Assembly (NCBI GenBank): GCA_016845145.1
Contig: JAERTE010000145.1
Coordinates: 1-64,000 of the forward strand
Length of the DNA stretch: 64,000 nucleotides
Reading direction: 5' to 3'
Source: Rhodospirillaceae bacterium
GTDB taxonomy: Bacteria; Pseudomonadota; Alphaproteobacteria; Rhodospirillales; Casp-alpha2
This document shows positions 59,645-64,000 of the stretch, piece by piece. The notes under the pieces are model-generated. The model was not told the DNA's origin, ran no database searches, and saw only the letters and a list, made by a program, of their open reading frames with translations. The stretch's first letter is position 1. Each line of letters starts with the position of its first letter. Position numbers and translations under genes: made by a program.

Positions 59645-60988
59645 ATGAGCGAAAACCCATCTCCTGTCCGAACCGTGATCATGGGCGCGGCCGGGCGTGA
59701 CTTTCATAATTTCAACACTGTCTATCGTGATGACCCGGCGACCCAAGTGGTTGCTTTTACGGCGACGCAGATTCCCGATATCGAAGGACGGCGGTATCCG
59801 CCGGCCTTGGCCGGTCAGCGGTATCCAGCGGGCATTCCGATTGTCGCAGAAAGCGAACTCGCCGCCATGTGCCGCGACCAACAGATCAAGCGGGTGGTCT
59901 TTGCCTATAGTGACGTCAGTCACGAGCATGTCATGCACAAAGCCTCCGTGGTGCTCGCTGCGGGGGCGGACTTCGTATTGCTTTCGCCGGAGCGCACCAT
60001 GCTGCAAGCCGCTGTGCCGGTTATCGCCACGTCGGCGGTGCGGACCGGGTGCGGCAAATCGCCGATGACGCGCTGGTTGTCGCGGCGGCTCAAGGACCAT
60101 GGCCTGCGCGTTGCCGCCATTCGCCATCCCATGCCGTACGGAGATATCGAGCGCCAGGCGGTGCAGCGTTTCGCCACCATGAATGACATCGACGCCGCCG
60201 ATTGCACCGTCGAGGAACGCGAGGAATACGAGCCGCACGTGCAAATCGGCAATGTCATCTACGCCGGCGTCGACTATGCCCGCATTGTCGACCAGGCTGA
60301 ACAAGAAGCCGATGTGATCTTGTGGGACGGTGGAAACAACGATTTTCCGTTCTTGCGACCCGATCTCCATATCGTGCTGACCGATCCATTGCGGCCTGGG
60401 CATGAATCCAGCCACTTCCCTGGCGAAGCGGTTTTACGGATGGCCGATGTGGCCGTTATCACCAAGGTCAATTCGGCATCCAGCGCGGACGTGCAGCGGG
60501 TGGCGGACAGTATTGCCGCTATCGCGCCGGACGCCGCAATCGTGCGCGGTGCCTCACCGGTGAAGGCGGATAATCCTGAGGCTTTGCGCGGCAAGCGCGT
60601 GTTGGTGGTCGAGGATGGACCGACCATTACTCATGGCGGGATGGCCTACGGTGCCGGTTACGTCGCCGCAACCCAAGGGCACGCGGCTTGTATCGTCGAT
60701 CCGCGCAGTTCTGCGACGCCGGCCATTGCCGATGTCTATGCCCAGTTCCCGCACATCGGTGCGGTGCTGCCGGCGATGGGATACAGTGGTGCGCAGCTCG
60801 ACGCTCTGCGGGACACCATTAACGCAGCTGACGCCGAAGTGATTGTAGCAGCAACGCCAAGCGATCTGGCGCGCCTGATCTCAGTCGAGAAGCCAATAGT
60901 CCGTGTACGCTACGAATATGCTGATGCCGGTAAGCCGGGGTTGGACCGGATAGTTGATGGTTTTCTTGATGCGCGAATGCGCGCTTAG
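59645..60988 (+). CDS. P-loop GTPase, cyclic 2,3-diphosphoglycerate synthetase-like
   Basis: 447 residues from the ATG at 59645 (AGGA about nine bases upstream); an ATG at 59621 lacks a site. The N-terminal domain is [20 protein letters not shown] and [20 protein letters not shown]. The central P-loop is [20 protein letters not shown], and [11 protein letters not shown] closes the family signature region. Homologues include archaeal cDPG synthetase, which makes the compatible solute cyclic 2,3-diphosphoglycerate, but bacterial members are mostly unstudied. The gene precedes a dipeptide-type ABC transporter on the same strand by 143 bases. Role here unknown. Confidence 0.78.
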   Translation: MSENPSPVRTVIMGAAGRDFHNFNTVYRDDPATQVVAFTATQIPDIEGRRYPPALAGQRYPAGIPIVAESELAAMCRDQQIKRVVFAYSDVSHEHVMHKASVVLAAGADFVLLSPERTMLQAAVPVIATSAVRTGCGKSPMTRWLSRRLKDHGLRVAAIRHPMPYGDIERQAVQRFATMNDIDAADCTVEEREEYEPHVQIGNVIYAGVDYARIVDQAEQEADVILWDGGNNDFPFLRPDLHIVLTDPLRPGHESSHFPGEAVLRMADVAVITKVNSASSADVQRVADSIAAIAPDAAIVRGASPVKADNPEALRGKRVLVVEDGPTITHGGMAYGAGYVAATQGHAACIVDPRSSATPAIADVYAQFPHIGAVLPAMGYSGAQLDALRDTINAADAEVIVAATPSDLARLISVEKPIVRVRYEYADAGKPGLDRIVDGFLDARMRA

Positions 60989-61131
60989 CTGGCTGTCGGC
61001 AGTTAAAAAAAATATTCTCATGCCGGCGCACTAGCCAGCGGCCTAATCGTGTTGTTATAGTTGCCGTCAATCACGCAATGGCCCTCATCGTGATTTTGGG
61101 GGAAATAAGCGATCAAACAGGGAGGAATTTC

Positions 61132-62859
61132 ATGAAATTCAAGGATCGCAACGGTAAGCCGTTGCATAAGGCTATTGGTATTTGGGCTAAGGATGCCCGC
61201 GCAGGCCAAATGGAGCGGCGCGAATTTTTGGCTTTGGCTACGGCGTTCGGCGCCTCAACCATGACCGCATACAGCCTGTTGGGCCTCGCAGCGCCGAAGC
61301 GCGCCGAAGCCATGACGCCCAAAAAAGGCGGTACCTTGCGGGTTTCCATGAGCGTGCGCCGTGTTGATGATCCGCGTACGTTTGATTGGTCCGAGATGGG
61401 GAATGTCGGACGGCAAATATGTGAAAATCTGGTCCGCTACACGCGTGACTTCACCTTTGAGCCCTGGCTGCTGGAAAGCTGGGACGTCAATGCTGATGCC
61501 ACGGAGTACGTGCTGCGTGTGCGTAAGGGCGTGACTTGGACCAATGGCGATGCTTTCAACGCCGACGATGTCGTGTTCAATATCAACCGCTGGTGCGAAA
61601 AGCACGTTGCCGGTAATTCCATGGCTGGCCGCATGGCGACTTTGCTCGAGAAAAAGGGCGAAGAGAAATACATGGCCGACGAAAAGCAGAAGGACGGCAC
61701 CACCAAGAAAGTCGAAAAGACCCGTGATTTGTTCGGTGCTATCGATGGCGCCATCACCAAGGTTGATGACTATACCGTTAAACTCAAATTGCCGCGTCCT
61801 GATATCACCATCATCCCGGGCATGATCGATTACCCGGCGTTGATCGTCCACCGGGATTTCGACAAAGAGGGCGGCAAGCTTTCTGAAAACCCGGTTGGTA
61901 CCGGCGCGTTTGAATTGGTGTCCCTTGAGGTCGGTACGCGTGCCGAAGTCAAGCGCCGTACCAAAGGCAAATGGTGGAAGGGCGAAGCACCGTTGGACGG
62001 TGTCGTCTGGACAGATTACGGCACGGACTTGTCCGCCGAAGTGGGGGCGTTTGAATCCGAAGAAATCCACGTCAACTATCAGACCACGGCGGATTTCGTC
62101 GAAATCCTCGACGGTCTGGGCACGTTGAATAAGGGTGAAGCAACGACTGCCGCGACAGTGGTCTGCCGCACCAACATCAACAACAAGCCGTACGACGACA
62201 AACGCGTGCGCAATGCCTTGCAGCTGGCTGTCGATAACGAGACCGTGCTGCAACTTGGTTATGGCGGCGCCGGCACGGTGGCTGAAAACCACCATGTTTG
62301 TCCGATCCATCCTGAATACTTCAAGCTGCCGCCGATCAAGCGCGACATCAAGGCGGCTCAGGCTTTGATGAAAGAAGCCGGGAAAATGGATTATGAGCAC
62401 GAGCTCATCACCATTGATGATGCTTACCGGCGCAACACGGGCGATGCCATCGCGGCGCAGCTTCGTGAAGCCGGCTTCAAGGTAAAGCGGACGATCCTGC
62501 CTGGCTCCACGTTCTGGAACGATTGGACCAAGTACCCGTACTCCATCACCAACTGGAATATGCGGCCGCTTGGTGTGCAGGTTTTGGCACTCGCTTATCG
62601 TTCCGGGGAAGCGTGGAACGAGACCGCCTTGGCTAACAAGGACTTCGATAAGGCGTTGGAAGACGCGATGAAAATCGCCGACGCGGGCAAACGTAAGGCT
62701 TTGATGGAAAAAGTAGAATCGATCCTTCAAGACGAGGGCGTGCTCATTCAGCCTTATTGGCGTTCGCTCTATTGCCACTATTCGAAATCGCTGAAGAACT
62801 ACGGCATGCACCCGACGTTCGAGCAGCACTTCTACGAAGTCTGGCTGGACGAAACCTGA
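61132..62859 (+). CDS. ABC transporter substrate-binding protein, family 5 (dipeptide/oligopeptide type), Tat signal
   Basis: 575 residues from the ATG at 61132 with GGGAGG upstream. The leader is long: after about 25 polar residues comes [20 protein letters not shown], a twin-arginine (Tat) motif and hydrophobic core, with cleavage near KRAEA. Family 5 pattern: [40 protein letters not shown] and [22 protein letters not shown] Lys/Glu-rich insert lies near residues 185-205. Tat export implies folding before export. Probable substrates are peptides, opines or nickel-type complexes. A permease gene follows, with a strong hairpin between. Confidence 0.9.
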   Translation: MKFKDRNGKPLHKAIGIWAKDARAGQMERREFLALATAFGASTMTAYSLLGLAAPKRAEAMTPKKGGTLRVSMSVRRVDDPRTFDWSEMGNVGRQICENLVRYTRDFTFEPWLLESWDVNADATEYVLRVRKGVTWTNGDAFNADDVVFNINRWCEKHVAGNSMAGRMATLLEKKGEEKYMADEKQKDGTTKKVEKTRDLFGAIDGAITKVDDYTVKLKLPRPDITIIPGMIDYPALIVHRDFDKEGGKLSENPVGTGAFELVSLEVGTRAEVKRRTKGKWWKGEAPLDGVVWTDYGTDLSAEVGAFESEEIHVNYQTTADFVEILDGLGTLNKGEATTAATVVCRTNINNKPYDDKRVRNALQLAVDNETVLQLGYGGAGTVAENHHVCPIHPEYFKLPPIKRDIKAAQALMKEAGKMDYEHELITIDDAYRRNTGDAIAAQLREAGFKVKRTILPGSTFWNDWTKYPYSITNWNMRPLGVQVLALAYRSGEAWNETALANKDFDKALEDAMKIADAGKRKALMEKVESILQDEGVLIQPYWRSLYCHYSKSLKNYGMHPTFEQHFYEVWLDET

Positions 62860-62873
62860 TCGAAGCGCATTCC

Positions 62874-62898
62874 AGGGGCGCGCCTTTGGCGCGCCCCT
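62874..62898 (+). other. Strong stem-loop between the binding-protein and permease genes
   Basis: AGGGGCGCGCC (62874-62884) and GGCGCGCCCCT (62888-62898) pair fully: 11 bp with a TTT loop. No T-tract follows. Such structures between a binding-protein gene and its permease genes usually stabilise the upstream message or reduce read-through, so that the binding protein is made in excess. Confidence 0.7.
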
Positions 62899-63007
62899 AG
62901 CGCATCGTCCCATGATGGACATCGCAGCAAAACCAGAGAAGTAAGCCGCCGGCCCGAAATTCGGGAATGGTACGATTTGTCGTGCCGGCGACAAAAGGAG
63001 AGACCAC

Positions 63008-64000
63008 ATGTTTCGTTTCCTGATGCATCGCATAGGGACCATTTTGTTAACGATGCTGTGCCTGACCTTCGTTGTCTTCTATCTGGTCAATCTGGAGCCC
63101 AACCTTCGGAAACTCTCTATCAGCCAGACCAATATGCGTGCCACTGACGCAATGATCGAGGGCTGGCTGTCTTCCAATGGATACCGCGACCCATTCTTCG
63201 AGCGTTATGCCGAATGGCTTGGTGTGTGGCCAAAAGACCCCGCCATTGATGCGACGACGGGCAAACCGAAATCGCGGTTTTCGTTCTGTGACGAGCCCGC
63301 TGAGCGCGTATTTTCCGGCGTCCTACAGGGGAATTTCGGCTGTTCGACAAAGTTTCGAAAACCGGTCGACAAACGCCTTTTGCCTGCGCTCGGCCATACG
63401 GGCGTGCTGATGTTTTGGGTGATGATCACAATGGTGCCGGCAGCGCTGATTATCGGGATATTAGCTGGAATGCGCGAAGGATCGCGCCTGGATCGCGGCC
63501 TATCGGTCGTATCGATTACCTCAACAGCAACGCCGGAGTATGTCTCAGGCGTGGTGTTCGCAGTGATATTCGCATCGTGGCTGGGCATATTGAATGCTTC
63601 TGCTGCGACTGCGACATCAAGAGGGGTGTCGTTTTACAATTTCGCGCTACCGGTGATGACCATGGCCATCTATGGCATGGGCTACATCGCGCGCATGACC
63701 CGCGCCTCCATGGCCGAGGTGATGACCTCGCAGTATATCCGCACGGCGCGCCTCAAAGGGCTGACGTTCAAGGCCGTGGTCTTCAAGCACGCACTGCGCA
63801 ACGCGCTGATCGCGCCGTTTACGGTGATCATGTTGCAGTTTCCGTGGTTGCTGACAGGCGTCGTGATCGTCGAGGTGATGTTCCGTTATCAAGGATTCGG
63901 TTGGCTATTGGTGGAGGCTGCGGGTAACAACGATATCGACTTGCTGCTCAGTTGTTCGATCGTTTCGGTTGTCGTGGTGCTGGTGACGCAGCTCATATCC
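63008..64000 (+). CDS. ABC transporter permease, DppB/OppB type (partial, C-terminus beyond right edge)
   Basis: 331 codons from the ATG at 63008 (AAAGGAG upstream) to the window edge. First membrane helix MFRFLMHRIGTILLTMLCL, a long periplasmic stretch (about 35-115), further helices, and the EAA-type cytoplasmic loop ARMTRASMAEVMTSQYIRTA followed by RLKGLTFKAVVFKHALRNAL, typical of DppB. The protein ends at the edge after IVSVVVVLVTQLIS. It should pair with a DppC-type permease and ATPases outside the window and with the Tat-exported binding protein upstream. Confidence 0.9.
   Translation, partial: MFRFLMHRIGTILLTMLCLTFVVFYLVNLEPNLRKLSISQTNMRATDAMIEGWLSSNGYRDPFFERYAEWLGVWPKDPAIDATTGKPKSRFSFCDEPAERVFSGVLQGNFGCSTKFRKPVDKRLLPALGHTGVLMFWVMITMVPAALIIGILAGMREGSRLDRGLSVVSITSTATPEYVSGVVFAVIFASWLGILNASAATATSRGVSFYNFALPVMTMAIYGMGYIARMTRASMAEVMTSQYIRTARLKGLTFKAVVFKHALRNALIAPFTVIMLQFPWLLTGVVIVEVMFRYQGFGWLLVEAAGNNDIDLLLSCSIVSVVVVLVTQLIS

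Noticed and set aside
60988..61039. Inverted repeat GCTGGCT/AGCCAGC with an A-rich loop after the P-loop GTPase gene
   Set aside because: The stem is interrupted and no T-tract follows on the plus strand, so it is not called as a terminator.
61255..63042. A 595-codon open frame on the minus strand opposite the family-5 binding protein
   Set aside because: It mirrors a clear, signal-bearing binding-protein gene in a GC-rich region. The translated sequence shows no domain or signal, and such antisense frames are common in high-GC coding DNA.
1..64000. tRNA, rRNA, CRISPR, IS element, prophage or toxin-antitoxin genes
   Set aside because: None could be recognised by eye in either strand; a dedicated RNA and mobile-element search was not possible.

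Overview
The window looks like a chromosome segment of an alphaproteobacterium, probably of the Rhodospirillales or a related marine lineage. I infer this from the gene order rpsF-rpsR-DUF2232-rplI-dnaB-alr-mlaEF-(island)-radA-cvpA, from fabD/fabG-acpP-fabF-mltG/yicC-gmk facing rsmA-pdxA-surA-lptD-lptG-lptF, and from the moderately high GC content. I see no rRNA, tRNA, CRISPR array, transposase, integrase or phage gene.

Layout. (1) 1-2095, minus strand: cvpA (cut by the left edge) and radA. (2) 2276-12896, accessory island: a membrane class III cyclase; a translationally coupled pair of a leaderless SsuA/THI5-like protein and a molybdenum hydroxylase large subunit; a carnitine-to-glycine-betaine pair (cdhC and a dehydrogenase-thioesterase fusion); a GntR regulator; and a corrinoid module (DUF1638, URO-D-like methyltransferase, B12-binding protein). 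(3) 13505-20607, minus strand: the conserved block mlaF, mlaE, alr, dnaB, rplI, a DUF2232 membrane protein, rpsR, rpsF. (4) 20880-22899, plus strand: an unrecognised membrane protein with a FliL-like tail, then fabD. (5) 22914-28251: a Cache/HAMP cyclase, an aldo/keto reductase, a degenerate hemerythrin and a CaiC-like acyl-CoA ligase. (6) 28485-32023, plus strand: fabG, acpP, fabF, mltG. (7) 32032-39623: an acyl-CoA synthetase, a fused E1 alpha-beta 2-oxoacid dehydrogenase coupled to a MCAT-like acyltransferase, a choline-sulfatase, a small basic protein and an SDR. (8) 39737-42522, plus strand: yicC, gmk and an MFS transporter. (9) 42531-55195, minus strand: a glutaredoxin-DinB fusion, acnA, a TauD-like dioxygenase, then rsmA, pdxA, surA, lptD, lptG, lptF. 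(10) 55297-59511, minus strand: an acyl-CoA dehydrogenase, azlD, azlC and an M20-type amidohydrolase. (11) 59645-64000, plus strand: a cDPG-synthetase-like P-loop protein and the start of a dipeptide-type ABC transporter, cut by the right edge.

How the parts fit. A housekeeping backbone (translation, replication, fatty acid synthesis, outer-membrane LPS assembly) is interrupted by catabolic cassettes. Several cassettes concern methylated or sulfonated osmolytes: carnitine dehydrogenation and cleavage, choline-sulfatase, a TauD-like dioxygenase, a CaiC-like ligase and a corrinoid methyl-transfer module. The least ordinary items are the DUF1638/URO-D/corrinoid module beside carnitine genes, the molybdenum hydroxylase paired with a cytosolic binding-protein-like partner, the E1-acyltransferase pair whose acyltransferase lacks the malonate-binding arginine, and the repeated PLGxL motif in the disordered N-terminus of LptD. 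All functional statements come from reading motifs by eye; no database search was run.
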